Notes: generated by a model not told the origin, from the letters alone. Positions 34,301 through 42,189 are shown, numbered from the stretch's first letter. The stretch is 64,000 nt of DNA from Apostichopus japonicus (GCF_037975245.1 NC_092570.1:6987001-7051000), one strand, 5' to 3'. Made by a program: numbers and translations.

Positions 34301-37055
34301 AATAGCCTAGTGCATGAGTTGCCCCATTGGAGCCCCTTTCCGCGAAAGTCGTTAACATAAACATATCCAGACTTGACTCGAGACGGTTATTAACATGTCT
34401 TGGATTATATTCAGAAATGTAACGAAGTAAACGTGATTGAGAATATCACCTCATACGGCACACGTATTGTGGCGCATTAAACTGAAAGGAACTTCTAAAG
34501 CTTGGTAGCTAAACAATTCCTAACGCTTGGTCTACCTGAAGGTCTTATTCCATCTTTTTGAGAAATAAAGAAAAGAGGTCAGGCCTAGTCCTGCTGAAGA
34601 TTTGTCATGAAACTGACCGTAAAGAGTTCTGAAAAAAGTGCTTGTCCAGACAGATTGGCACAAGGAATCTGTAAAATGTGCAAAGAAGATGTGAAAATGC
34701 CTTGCCAATGTCAAGATGCTTGCAAGCCAAAGGCTGCAAAACTTTGGTGTAGTCGTTTGGAGAATTCTAAGTTGAGGGATGACATTCTCACTGATAAACA
34801 ATTATTTGCTTCTATTATTCATTTTATTTGCAGTGCTCCAACAGCAGGGGCTATTGACAACAAGATTGAGCAAGCTATGGTAAGTAGAATGTTTCTAACG
34901 TTTGCTGCATGGGCTATATCATCTTTTGCATTCTCCCTCTTACACTGATCAACAAGATGAAACCTTGTAGTGAAAGAATTATTATCACTGAAGCAGTTGA
35001 GAGTAGGCTAGGCACTGTTTATGTACTTGTGGTAGGAAACATGACAAAGCAATTTTATGACTAGTATTAAGCCTGCTAAATAGCTAACGAGGAAAGAACT
35101 TTTCCTCACTCACAAAGCAAGATTCTCAAATAGCTGTTTGACATTTTTAGGGTTGTAACTAACATTTAAGCTAAAGATGGTGAGTTGGATTGCTTCTCCT
35201 TTAAAATTTGCTTTTAAAGAACTTTTTATCTTGACATTAATCAAGTTTTCTTATCATTCGTGTATTATAATTCACCAAGATCCATAATACAGTATGACCT
35301 GTTCTCGCTGAAATTTTATTGTAACATCTTTTGGCTTTTTGTCGTGTGAACTTCACAAAACGATCATTTTTTAGCTGTGGTGCAAACTTTTTTTTCCTCT
35401 TCATTCCCTCACAGGATATTGTCAAAGGGCATTTATTGATGGCTGTGAGAGAAGAAGTTGAGGAACTCAAGACACAAATCAGCGAACTGTTGCAAGATAA
35501 CGAGCAACTTCGAAAAGAAAATGCTCTACTAAAAGAGGGAACCTCTGGAAGTAGTCAGTTGCTCCAGCATAGACCTTCAACACAGGTGATTCTTGAATTT
35601 CCATCATTAGTATGTCTCCATGCGGATTTAAATTCATTATACTTTGGTAGTGAGGAGCAATAGATTGCAAGGATTGACAAATACATTTGGAACTTGCCTT
35701 CCAAACATGTTACTCCTCACCAATTCCATCCCCCCATCCCCCTTGTCATACCCTGCCACGCTCAAGAAACATACGGTACCCCCTCCTTCCCCCTTGCAAC
35801 CCCCTTCTGCTCTCTGTGGCAGTAAACTGAATAAGAGAGGATTTGAAGTAGAAAACAATAACAATTTTGTATGGCATGTGTAAAAGCTCAAAATTGCCTG
35901 GACATTTCTGCCTTCTGTGTTAACCATAACTTATCAGATACATAACAGTAATAAGTACAAACTGAGACTTTGTCTAAGTTACTAATATTGTCTTCTTAGT
36001 TGAATTATTCAGTTGTATGAGAATTTTACAAAATAATGAGGAAACCTATGAAATTTAGTTATTTTTAGTTAAATAATGTATCTAACAAGAATGAATTTGT
36101 TGGCCTAAGGTAGTAAATATTGACTAGTACAGTATGTAAATTGTGTATTCTAGTACTGGAAAACTCCGGAATATATTTTAGAAACACCTATGCACAAAAA
36201 CTTGAGCCCTTTGTCCATTTGCTGTCAATCTTTTCACAGGTCAGTCCCTGGGCTACAATAGATACAGACCTTTGCTACTGTCCCTCTGCTCAAACAGTGC
36301 TTTCTTTTCAAATGGTTTAACTTTTTCATCATTTTCCACAGTACTCATAGTATCAGAGTCTCCCACCCAATGCTCAAACAGTTCTTTCATTTTCACCAGT
36401 TTACTTTTTCATCATTTTTCCACAGGACTCACAGTATCAGAGCCTCCCACCCAATCCAGCAACTCAGATGCACACATCCTCCTCGTACCACCAGCACCCC
36501 CTCCCTGGACAACAACAGCTGCCATCTTCCACCTCTACTGGTGCTCCGACAGAACACTATCAACAACCGCCAGCCCACCACCATCATCCTCAGAGTGTGG
36601 AGTCGGGAGGAGCACAGCCCTACCCGCATATACCAGAAGCCCAGGTTGTAGACCAGACAACATACCAACATGCTATTCCATCCCAACCTAGTACTGTAAC
36701 GACAAATGCTGAGCAATATCACCCGTCTGCCCAAGGGCAACAACACCAAGAAGGCCAGTATACGCTGACGCAGCAGGGCTCCCAGCAAGGTCTCCCACCG
36801 CAAGGAGCCACCCCAGCATCATCACTAAAGACGCCCATGTCCAGTTCCCATCCATCGCAATATCAGCACCCGGCAACCTTGGGCATGCCACACACTAGCT
36901 CTGAGCAGGGGCAGTACCAGACCGTACCCCAACACCACCAACTAGGTGCCTCCCAAGAGCATAGCCAGGCAGTGCCTCCCGCCGGTGCCATCACCCGACC
37001 CCAACAGGGGTCCCAGCCCAGGATACCACACAGTCAAGGTGACAGACATTTGTGA
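3594..37055 (+). CDS. TSC22D: TSC22 domain family protein, long isoform (4 coding exons)
   Basis: The coding exons are 3594-4381, 34834-34879, 35415-35585 and 36426-37055. They sum to 1635 nt, or 544 aa plus stop. Every junction has GT/AG ends and matching phases (2, 0, 0), which supports the model. The N-terminal part carries the two motifs of long TSC22 isoforms: [11 protein letters not shown] (residues 47-57) and SRFRVVK...[10 protein letters not shown] (149-172). The TSC box ([10 protein letters not shown] then [19 protein letters not shown]) leads into a short leucine zipper, and a Gln/Pro/His-rich tail fills residues 336-544. Family knowledge: TSC22D proteins dimerise through the box and zipper. 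Long forms bind NRBP1/Madm and WNK-pathway partners, partly through RFxV motifs such as RFRV here, and act in growth and cell-volume control. The start ATG has a good context (G at -3, G at +4). I cannot assign it to one of the four vertebrate paralogues. Intron 1, of about 30.5 kb, is typical of this family, where short isoforms start from internal promoters. Confidence 0.93.
4382..7235. other. TSC22D intron 1, first part; no gene seen
   Basis: AT-rich intronic DNA. Two fragments near 5305-5330 and 5925-6015 share TTTCCCRGC...GGGAAAT-type inverted words, suggesting an old repeat. The short open frames show no conserved motif. Confidence 0.5.
7236..7800. repeat. Degenerate TACTGTACAGTA-rich low-complexity block
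   Basis: The block is made almost wholly of TACTGTA, ACAGTA, GTATATGTACT and TCTACAGTA words in both orientations (the 12-mer TACTGTACAGTA is its own reverse complement). The low-complexity Tyr/Val/Ser-rich open frames on both strands here are by-products of the repeat. Shorter clusters of the same words lie at 8470-8580, 15300-15430 and 18915-19015. Confidence 0.8.
7801..9440. other. Intron 1 sequence, no gene seen
   Basis: No domain, RNA gene or coherent repeat is recognised apart from scattered ACAGTA words and a T-rich tract at about 8158-8178. Confidence 0.5.
9441..9640. mobile_element. Hairpin-forming dispersed repeat, copy A
   Basis: The unit begins aaataaaacaaaaactgttag and runs through GAGCCTGTGTAAGAGAAT to GGCCTGACATTTC. 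It ends in a long inverted repeat: left arm 9528-9574, right arm 9584-9631, 9-bp loop. The arms are about 47 bp and nearly perfect (TCCTAGCAGGATCTTC / GAAGATCCTGCTAGGA cores). A second copy of the unit with a single arm lies at 46255-46391, so this is an interspersed element and not a local palindrome. No coding capacity. Confidence 0.75.
11290..11440. repeat. GC-rich repeat fragment
   Basis: The piece CACGACGGGGGTCAAGGGCC...GAGCCC...GGGGGTTGAGGGATCAACGCCCCC is far more GC-rich than its flanks. It resembles the terminal part of repeats common in marine invertebrate genomes. No copy of comparable length is seen elsewhere in the window. Confidence 0.4.
12166..12468 (-). other. Unrecognised 100-codon open frame
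   Basis: The frame has a coding-like amino-acid composition ([20 protein letters not shown] region) and more CpG than its neighbourhood. The pattern is loosely like the middle part of hAT-type transposases, but no diagnostic motif is present. It could be a transposon fossil or chance. Confidence 0.2.
12480..14105. other. Intron 1 sequence, no gene seen
   Basis: Only AT-rich DNA and scattered TACAGTA words; a C-rich tract occurs near 14015-14040. Confidence 0.5.
14106..14245. repeat. Dispersed CTTTGCT...ACCTGTCTCC...GCGCCC family, copy
   Basis: The copy carries the recurrent order TTTACTTYGCTTCTCTGCTACC, CTGTCTTCC, CTATCTACCTAC, ACATTTAGCACTGCGCCCTC and a TATGGGCACC end. Similar strings occur in the same order at 16966-17100, 27888-27990 and 33225-33360, with weaker pieces at 14740-14790, 17970-18010 and 23605-23660. 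This indicates an old interspersed repeat of about 130 bp. Confidence 0.5.
14283..14501 (+). CDS. Hypothetical 72-aa ORF with an N-terminal membrane anchor
   Basis: The start ATG directly follows a tacag acceptor-like site. The peptide begins [12 protein letters not shown], then a hydrophobic segment [14 protein letters not shown] (residues 13-26) and a polar stem. This is the layout of a type II signal anchor, such as the first exon of a Golgi glycosyltransferase or sulfotransferase. No catalytic domain follows in the window and the ORF stops after 72 codons. It may be an orphan exon, a pseudogene piece or chance. Confidence 0.25.
   Translation: MRISRGIFIRRFSITFTLVIVMFVLYKNVREFIPEVVQQETRVGRESSPKVSNVKRHYIFQSVPFDITKFPP
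14991..15064. repeat. CCCTACCTCTCA pyrimidine-rich tandem repeat
   Basis: About six imperfect copies of CCCT(A/C)CCTCTCA shorten to CCCTACCTCTA; a minisatellite-like pyrimidine tract. Confidence 0.85.
15705..15845. repeat. GGCACCAAGGCC-type repeat flanking the hAT remnant
   Basis: Related words GGCAAGGCCAT, GGCCTTGG, GGCACCAAGGCCAT, GGGCACCAAAG and GGGCACTAAGGCC recur within 110 bp. It lies about 240 bp beyond the 3' end of the transposase remnant and may be part of the same element or an older insertion. Confidence 0.4.
16084..16770 (-). pseudogene. hAT-superfamily transposase remnant (C-terminal half, broken)
   Basis: Read on the minus strand, the last part (16320-16084) encodes [20 protein letters not shown] then [20 protein letters not shown]. 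This is the hAT C-terminal dimerisation domain, with its PVSTSQVER signature in place of the more common P-x-S-x-x-x-ER. Upstream, in other frames, lie [19 protein letters not shown] (about 16510-16450) and [18 protein letters not shown]. These match the region before that domain in ZNF862-like hAT proteins. At least two frameshifts and several stops break the frame, and the N-terminal zinc finger and DDE acidic residues are not visible. It is a dead copy in intron 1 of TSC22D. Open frames on the plus strand here are antisense shadows. Confidence 0.75.
16966..17100. repeat. Dispersed CTTTGCT...ACCTGTCTCC family, copy
   Basis: TTTACTTTGCTTCCTGCTTACC, CTATCTCCTCACAGCCTCAGCAC, GTGAACTTGTAACC and ACACTGTGCCCCCTCTATGCCC follow the order seen at 14106-14245 and 33225-33360. 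Confidence 0.5.
17623..17642. repeat. Poly-C tract
   Basis: A near-pure C run in low-GC DNA, one of more than a dozen in the window. Confidence 0.9.
18356..18376. repeat. Poly-C tract
   Basis: A run of about 17 consecutive C inside a longer pyrimidine stretch. Confidence 0.9.
18434..18658 (+). pseudogene. Possible PH-domain coding fragment
   Basis: One frame reads [19 protein letters not shown] followed by HFCSGVYKQ. This resembles the first two strands of a PH domain (W-x-x-K ... W-K-x-R-Y), as in DOK-type proteins. It has no start context and no further PH exons around it, and the matching stops after about 40 residues. It could be an exon fossil or a chance match. Confidence 0.2.
18720..20543. 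other. Intron 1 sequence, no gene seen
   Basis: It contains TACTGTA/ACAGTA clusters (18915-19015), a T-rich tract at 18838-18890 and a G run at 19459-19470. No coding or RNA gene signal. Confidence 0.5.
20544..20930. repeat. AGGTCA-rich dispersed repeat, copy 1
   Basis: It opens with an imperfect hairpin TAGATTCCTTGCC/GGCAAAAGGAATCTA. Units of about 130 bp follow, each with GAGGTCAACAGAGGTCAAAGT (20622, 20752), AACCTGGTAAACATG and TTGAGTAGAACC; the last unit has GGGGTCAAAGGTCATTTGAG. The array at 31754-32420 has the same opening hairpin and unit order. Confidence 0.75.
22015..22180. repeat. TTTATATAGCGC dispersed repeat, copy 1
   Basis: It contains TTTATATAGCGCTTTTTTCA, GCATAAGCATG and TTCAAGAGTGCTTTACAATGAC, followed by AAATGACAAAACCCTTAAAA. 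The same sequence recurs at 30655-30840 at high similarity. Confidence 0.85.
22225..22616. repeat. Tandem repeat, unit about 150-160 bp, 2.5 copies
   Basis: Units start near 22230, 22388 and 22540. Each has CACTATGACATC, ATTGGACAGAATATC, TTCCCTGRCATGACACCAAA and TATGCTAGAAA. The first two also share TATCCAAGTTAACAAGGAGC and TCACTGTCAGAATTG. The third copy is cut short at GCTAGAAAGTC. Confidence 0.9.
23092..23146. repeat. Compound (CA)n/(TA)n microsatellite
   Basis: (CA)9 passes into interrupted (TA)n. Confidence 0.95.
23150..25500. other. Intron 1 sequence, no gene seen
   Basis: AT-rich DNA with C-rich tracts (near 24518-24533 and 24857-24885). No domain or RNA gene is recognised. Confidence 0.5.
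26880..27031 (+). promoter_or_regulatory. CpG-containing stretch ending in a strong donor-like site
   Basis: After a G run (26911-26920), the sequence GAGGGCGCGAAG...ACCGAAGAGCGAG ends GGAGGCAG|gtaagc at about 27032. A non-coding alternative first exon of TSC22D is possible. No long open frame fits. Confidence 0.2.
28480..28790 (+). promoter_or_regulatory. CpG-rich, non-repetitive segment in intron 1; possible alternative first exon or enhancer
   Basis: More than a dozen CpGs (for example ccgcgtaatcg, gcgataac, gcggctcgg, gtcggctac) stand out from CpG-poor neighbours. It ends with two donor-like sites, TTAT|gtaagt and CAACAG|gtaatg (about 28788). A short frame ending [11 protein letters not shown] could leave phase 2 at a weak site (CTCT|gtaaat), compatible with exon 2 at 34834. 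The peptide does not resemble known short TSC22D N-termini. Confidence 0.3.
28816..28831. repeat. Poly-G tract
   Basis: GGGGAGGGGGGGGGGGG within a purine-rich stretch. Confidence 0.85.
28860..30654. other. Intron 1 sequence, no gene seen
   Basis: A G-rich tract lies at 29096-29125. The short open frames (29215-29433 +, 29532-29759 -) have no recognisable domain. Confidence 0.5.
30655..30985. repeat. TTTATATAGCGC dispersed repeat, copy 2
   Basis: This is the same unit as 22015-22180, with a better-preserved hairpin at 30690-30726: AGCGCTCTT and AAGAGCGCT arms around the perfect palindrome CATGCTTAAGCATG. The AATGACAAAACCC...AATATGAATA part is repeated at about 30910-30970, so the tail is duplicated. 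Confidence 0.85.
31754..32420. repeat. AGGTCA-rich dispersed repeat, copy 2
   Basis: It opens with TAGATTCTTTGCCC...AAGAATCTATGCGATGG. Units of about 110-140 bp follow, with GGAGGTCAAAGGTC, GGGGTCACCAGATGTCAAA, AACCTTGTAAA, TATCTCAAGAAGGAAAC and ATATTGAGTA. Four units are recognisable, with growing divergence toward 32400. Confidence 0.75.
33225..33360. repeat. Dispersed CTTTGCT...ACCTGTCTCC family, copy
   Basis: ACTCCATTCCTCTCAACC, CTGTCTCCCAAACATAA, TCCGATCTACCAAGTCTGTA and GTGTACTGCGCCCTCAATTA are in the same order as in the other copies. Confidence 0.45.
33540..34606 (+). promoter_or_regulatory. TSC22D: Candidate internal promoter region of TSC22D
   Basis: CpGs are more frequent here than in the rest of intron 1 (for example gtgacgcagttttgcgactaacg, gtagacgaagtttcgaagc, ggcgcgag, ccgcgaaagtcg, acggcacacg). 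Recognisable repeats are absent. It lies immediately before the common TSC box exons, where internal promoters for short isoforms are expected in this family. There is no direct evidence for a start site. Confidence 0.3.
34607..34879 (+). CDS. Candidate alternative N-terminus of TSC22D (Cys-rich, reads into exon 2)
   Basis: An ATG at 34607 opens a frame that continues without a stop, in the right phase, through the exon 2 acceptor into the TSC box. It would add about 76 residues ahead of APTAG. The segment has seven or more cysteines in about 36 residues ([18 protein letters not shown] region). A weak donor (CTTTG|gtgtag, about 34742) in phase 2 could instead splice to 34834. TSC22D genes are known to make short isoforms from internal promoters, and the DNA just upstream is unusually CpG-containing. 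However, the last 30 residues coincide with the polypyrimidine tract, so an open frame by chance is quite possible. I do not recognise the peptide. Confidence 0.3.
34834..34879 (+). CDS. TSC22D: TSC22D exon 2, first half of TSC box
   Basis: This is a 46-nt exon encoding [15 protein letters not shown]. The acceptor is tttgcag|T and the donor is ATG|gtaagt. [10 protein letters not shown] is the invariant start of the TSC box, identical in vertebrate family members. The exon is shared by all isoforms and enters in phase 2. Confidence 0.95.
35415..35585 (+). CDS. TSC22D: TSC22D exon 3, TSC box end and leucine zipper
   Basis: This 171-nt, phase 0 exon encodes residues 279-335. It contains [19 protein letters not shown] followed by heptad-spaced leucines ([19 protein letters not shown]). 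That is the dimerising coiled coil of the family. The acceptor is ctcacag and the donor is CAG|gtgatt. The usual vertebrate continuation after NSLLK differs here ([11 protein letters not shown]). Confidence 0.95.
36287..36454 (+). repeat. 84-bp tandem duplication spanning the TSC22D exon 4 acceptor
   Basis: TGCTCAAACAG occurs at 36287 and 36371 and TCCCACCCAA at 36361 and 36445, both with an offset of 84. The unit holds the pyrimidine tract, the CACAG acceptor and the first 29 bases of exon 4. The downstream copy is the working one. The upstream copy (ttttccacag|TACTCATAG) hits a TAG in its third codon in the working frame. Confidence 0.85.
36426..37055 (+). CDS. TSC22D: TSC22D exon 4, Gln/Pro-rich C-terminal tail
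   Basis: This exon encodes residues 336-544, beginning [14 protein letters not shown] and ending at TGA 37053-37055. The composition is Gln, Pro, His, Ser and Thr-rich, like the low-complexity tails of TSC22D1 and TSC22D2. The acceptor is ttttccacag|GACTCA. A diverged copy of the acceptor and exon start lies 84 bp upstream (see the duplication entry). Open frames on the other strand over this exon result from its codon composition. Confidence 0.88.
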   Translation, partial: DSQYQSLPPNPATQMHTSSSYHQHPLPGQQQLPSSTSTGAPTEHYQQPPAHHHHPQSVESGGAQPYPHIPEAQVVDQTTYQHAIPSQPSTVTTNAEQYHPSAQGQQHQEGQYTLTQQGSQQGLPPQGATPASSLKTPMSSSHPSQYQHPATLGMPHTSSEQGQYQTVPQHHQLGASQEHSQAVPPAGAITRPQQGSQPRIPHSQGDRHL

Positions 37056-38920
37056 CAGAGGACCAAGACATCGCCGCCATTCTGAAAGTGCAACACCTGT
37101 CCTCACGGTCTTTGATGGGGGAGGCTTCCACTGCTTCATTGGAGTATTATCTCTGCTGTGGGCATGGATAACCATGAGAAGTGAACACAGGGGATGAAGG
37201 TCGCATTCTCGGTGATATATAGAGAATGTTACATCCAGGCACCGTCTTAGTCAGGTCTGTGAATCTTGGCACATGGGTGGTAAAAAACTGATGATCCACT
37301 TAGCCTCAAGTGTTTAGTAAAAGTGGATAACATATGCGTCTAACATCCTGTGCTACACGGTGGTACATACAATTCAGCAAACAGGGTTATTTACCGATAA
37401 GGAACTGTATGGTGTAGCTCACACAACACTCAAACTTGTTTATAATATTTAAGAATATCAGCAAGGAGGCTAGACGATACAACTGCGTAAGAGGTGTAAA
37501 TTTGGACTCTTGTCCAATTATTACAGCAAAATGGCAGCACAGATCACATGCAGAAGAAGTTCTTGAATGGACGAAGAGGTCATGGACTATGACGCCGGAG
37601 AAACATTCAATGCAGAAGAAATGACATCACTGGAGGGTCAACTCAAATCGTGGTAAATCTCGTGCCATATTGAAAATATGAAAACTTTTACCATAAATCC
37701 TCTCTGATGTAATGAGATGATACATACTTGAAGGCATCTGTCTATGCTACTTGGATTTCTCTAGCTCATATCAAGTACAATGTGTAGTTCCAGTTAAGCT
37801 AGTCAAATCTGTATCATTGCAGTGTCACTGAGTTTCGGATAGTCTATTCACCTACCTCTTAAAACCGAGCACTCCCAAGGATATTTTTTTCTTCAAAACA
37901 ACAACAAAGAAAGAAAAAAGACAATGATACCAATAACATAGTTGCACTGGGACAATTTACTGTCCAGACGACCATATCTACTTAAAAATAAAACCATTTA
38001 CGATAAACATCGACTTTATTCCGGTATCAAAGTTTGGTTGACTTAGGAAAGACACATCAGTGTCAGTTGTAACCGATGTGCCCAGTGCATCCTATTGTAA
38101 ATGGGCACTCTCTATGAGTTGTAGTCCGTGTACAACAGAATGAGTTACCGTGAGTACAAGTAGAATTCCTCTTGGTACGAGTAAAGAGTGCAAAGGCTCT
38201 GAGCGAGAGTACAGGCCACTAATCCTAGAACACAAATACTAGAACAGACACATCCTAAACTGTGTATTGGAAATAGTCTCATACTCATATATATCATCTC
38301 ATGTAGAATTGAAGTGACTACTACTACTACTAAATATAAATATAACAGACATGTGTGTAGCTGATATTCCCTGTCTTACTGTCCGCGCAGCTTGCCCTAC
38401 CGTGCAGCGTTGTTATGCTGCCTCTTTTGCAAACACCATGAGCATATTTTTTCAGGCACCTTGCATGCACCGTGGGTGAGAAAATGCTGACCCCTTTGAA
38501 AGAGGTTTGGGAGAAATAAAATGCAGAGAGAGAGAGAGGGGGTGTTTTTTATTCGAGTGTCATCTCTCAAAACGATAGACATAATTTATAATTTACTAAA
38601 CAATTTAGTATGACAGCACTTCCTAGTAAAGGAAATGTATTAAGTGTTTTTTACCCCTCAGCATCTTGAAATACTTCTTAAAAAAGGGCACCTGTTTTAC
38701 TGAAGAAATGAAAGAATCCATGATATAAGGAATTGAAGTTTGACTAAAAATTTGATTTGGTTCAGTTTATAGTTTTGTCTACTTGTTCTTGCACCAAGGA
38801 CAATGTTTGTTCGACTCATCTCACCATTGAGTATGTACTTTTTTTTGTTTTTTAAATTCTGTGTGTGGTAATTTTGAGAGTAGTGAGCGTCCAGGGTCAG
38901 TTAATGTATGATTGAATAAA
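37056..38920 (+). other. TSC22D: Likely TSC22D 3' UTR
   Basis: Non-repetitive sequence without coding signal follows the stop. Several AATAAA hexamers (37987, 38515, 38915) mark possible ends. A (GA)n tract lies at 38525-38540. Confidence 0.4.
37987..37992 (+). other. TSC22D: Polyadenylation signal candidate of TSC22D
   Basis: This is the first AATAAA after the TSC22D stop, implying a 3' UTR of about 0.95 kb. Further AATAAA hexamers at 38515 and 38915 are alternatives, and long 3' UTRs are usual in this family. Confidence 0.4.
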
Positions 38921-41900
38921 TACATCTCTCCAATCGGAAATCCACCAACTGGTCGTAATGATAGCATGACGTTGACCTGATGCTGGGGTCGTTTGCTTGG
39001 TCGCATGTGGTTTGCTACCATGTCTGTAGAGATGCAGGGACATAGCTTCAATTCATTTCAGAAGGTAAAACTAACTACTTGTGCTGGCCTATCCTAGTGT
39101 TAATATATTAAATTGAAAATAACTACATCTTACAATAGGCTTACTTAAAAAAAAGAAAAACTGTTTATATAAAATTTCCTGTGTATGAACTAAAAGGGAG
39201 AGATTTAAAGGTGTTTAACAATATTAATATTTAGGGTTTGGATTATTTAATTTTTACCAGAGTTATTCGAAGGTATGAAAATGAGGTTAAAAAGTTTGTT
39301 GGAGTTGAGAGCAAAGACAAAATGTTTCACTACAGAGAATTTTTTTTTTTTCCGAAAAAAAAAAAACGTATTTGTAGGTTTAACCTTTTCGATTTGTTTT
39401 GCCTTGAATAAGTGCTTTTCTGTTTTTAAGCTAAGAAGAATTTTTGATTGATTTGGTTAATCAAAATTCATGGTGTTTATTTGTGAAATGCTAAGTAGAA
39501 GAAAGAGGTGTAAGAATGTGACACTTGTGCCTTTGAAAGTTGACTTCTAGAGGAAGACATGAAGGGCAGGCCAGAAATGGATAGAAAAAGAGAAAATGGT
39601 CGGTATTTAGAGCTGAGGAGATGGACTTCTAGATGAGGAATGCGGATTTGTCTCACAAATATTATTAGACGAGAAATGTTAAAAAGAAATTAAGGCGAAG
39701 AAAATGTGGAAATCTATGAATTATGTATTTGATAGGAAGGGTCTACGGCTGCTGCAATGTGGCAATATGCTGAAAGAAATTGCACTATAAGGTTGGTTAA
39801 CAAATATTAAGATTTTATATCTCATTTTCCAAAATAAGACCACTTTTTTTTTTCTTCTTTCTTGCTTCAGTTCTGCCTTACCTAAGTTTGAAAAAAAAAG
39901 AATAAGAAAAAAAGAAGACAATGTTGCAATAAAAAGTGTAGTTTAAATAAAGCCTTTCGTTGGCAGTCAAAGTCAGCTGCACTTATTTGTGGAAAATGCA
40001 ATTTGGCAAGTTCTATTAAAATTTTTTTATATGCTATAAGCAAGTGTTCTCTATTCGGTCCCAATCTTCTGTTCATGGCCCTTGACAAGTATTTTATTGT
40101 CAGTCCAATACTATCTTTAAGCCAGTTACTGGATTCTTGTTTCAATTGTCAGGGGGGGAATTCTACGGTTATGGAATTCATTTTAATCGCACAATTGGTT
40201 TTGAGGTGTTGGGCCCCCTCAATCCCTGATACAATCCGGCCCGATGAGGGGGTGAGGGCGGTAGAGCCCTAGGACCCAGGACCAGTTGGGGGGTCGGAAA
40301 TATTGGATAAAGAAGAATGTTTTCTCAGTTTCCTGATAAGCTTAAGATGGTGACTTGAGAAAGAGAGAGCCCTTTGACATAATTGGGCCTGAGGCTTGAT
40401 GACAACAAGTGTTGCAATAAAACTGAGTCACTCATTCTTATAATTGGAGATACAATTCTACAGCCGCTCAGTAGTCACAAGAGAGATATATGATAAGAGA
40501 TTTAGCAAACTTATGACTTCAGCTCATTAAATTTCTGGTTAAGTGGGGGGGGGGATTGGGGGAGGAATGGAATTGGGTGGTCAGGATATTACACCAATGT
40601 GGTGGGCATTTTTTTCAAGTCATAGAAGCTTAGTGTGATAAATATGCATGAGAGGTTTTAGTTTTGATTTAAAAACTTAGTAGGTCGGTTAGCAGAACCC
40701 AATGCTTTCAAGGTCAACTTGTGCATGAGTTTATCCAAATTGTTCTTTGGTGCTGTAATGTAAAATACTACCAGTGCTGTAAGCACCATGATAAATAACA
40801 TGAAGCGGGCTGACAAAGCTAGTGCATATACATGTCATGAGTAAATCACCTGCATTTAAAGATCAAACCACTGCTGCACCATATCAGGAAGTCGATTGCA
40901 CTCTTTTTGTAAGACGATACGAGCTGAGACGAAATGTACAGGAGAGGTTTGAATACAGTTACCTTGGCGAAGACTAAATAAGACAATCCTTCACTATTGT
41001 TTCACCATTATCCAATTTTGCTCTTTAAGAGATGGTTATTAACTGCTATTGTTTATAAGCTAATGTTGTCAAGTTATTTTAGTGTTTCATCTTGGAAATA
41101 ATTTGAGGCTTGCAATTAAATCACAAACCAATTTATAAACTTTCACCTCACTTGCACTGTTATGGATCCATTCCACTTACCTTGGCCCTTTGTTTTTTTG
41201 GGGGGGGGGGGGGTTATATGGAGGAAGGTAAGGTTGGGCAAATAAAGAGGACTTAAATGCATGTTGTGAATGCCATATTTACATCGAATTGTTGATTGGG
41301 TAGATGCCAACATTTAAAAGTCTGTACTGGGAGTTAACCAGTTTCTATCATCAGTGGGTTTCTATCTATTAATCCCTTGTTATTATATTTCAAACCAATA
41401 TGTATAATCACTTTTTGTAATACTAAAATCCAGTTCATCATTGATTATTAACACTAATGATGTCTTTTGGTTATTGTTTTCTTCCCAAGCATTGTAAGGG
41501 ATAGCAAAGTCATGTCTATCATTATGAATATTAAACTGAGCACCAGCTACAAAATTTGCAGTGTCATGTTTTAATGGTTTTTGGTTTAGCCCTGGCAAAT
41601 ATTCTAGATGGACCATTCAGCTCCACCCCCCCCCCCCTTAATACACACACATATAGTATATGCTACCACATTAGAGTATGGTCAAACTTGTTTGAACTTC
41701 AACAATATAAAAGTAATTTTCAACGCTGAGATTTCTCATCGGACATACTTAGTTCTCCAAATCTCCTCAATGTTTGGAAAATAACTTGGCGAGTCAGAAA
41801 CCTGGAGTGAATTTCTGAAAGTTTGGGTGCTCCTTAAACCCAACTAGTGGGGTTATTAAAGAGTTTGCCAAACATTATTAATGGTGATTGCATTTGCATC

Positions 41901-42165
41901 CCATATTTTCTGCGTAAGCCCAAAGCCAGAAAATCCAAGTTGGACGGTACCAACAAGTTAGGGAGGGGCGCAATTCTTGTTCTGTTACTTGCGAAGTCTT
42001 ACAAATGATTATGGCTCAGAAGGGGGTCTGTATAGTGGGAATGGTCACCCTGTGCCCCAGCTTGGCTATGGGATTGGATCAGCCACTACAGTAACAAAAC
42101 TGTTAACATCAGGGCCTTTTATATACATCTCTCAAGATATCACAATTTGTAGTGCCTGACAAGGG

Positions 42166-42189
42166 CGGGGGGGGGCACGTGCCCCCCCC
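42166..42189. repeat. G9-CACGTG-C8 palindrome
   Basis: A run of nine G, then CACGTG, then eight C, forming a near-perfect hairpin. It sits inside a GC-rich repeat fragment; related pieces (gtgccccccc, ggctatgcccctgac) occur within 600 bp. Confidence 0.75.

Noticed and set aside
36272-36691. 139-codon plus-strand frame overlapping TSC22D exon 4
   Set aside because: It is in a different frame from the conserved exon and crosses the duplicated intron acceptor; no family support.
36429-36803. 124-codon antisense open frame opposite TSC22D exon 4
   Set aside because: Mirror of a Gln/Pro/His-rich coding exon, which lacks antisense stops because of its codon bias; no domain.
39882-40145. 87-codon minus-strand frame with coding-like composition
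   Set aside because: No recognisable domain, starts beside an A/T-rich tract, and no splice context or neighbour supports it.
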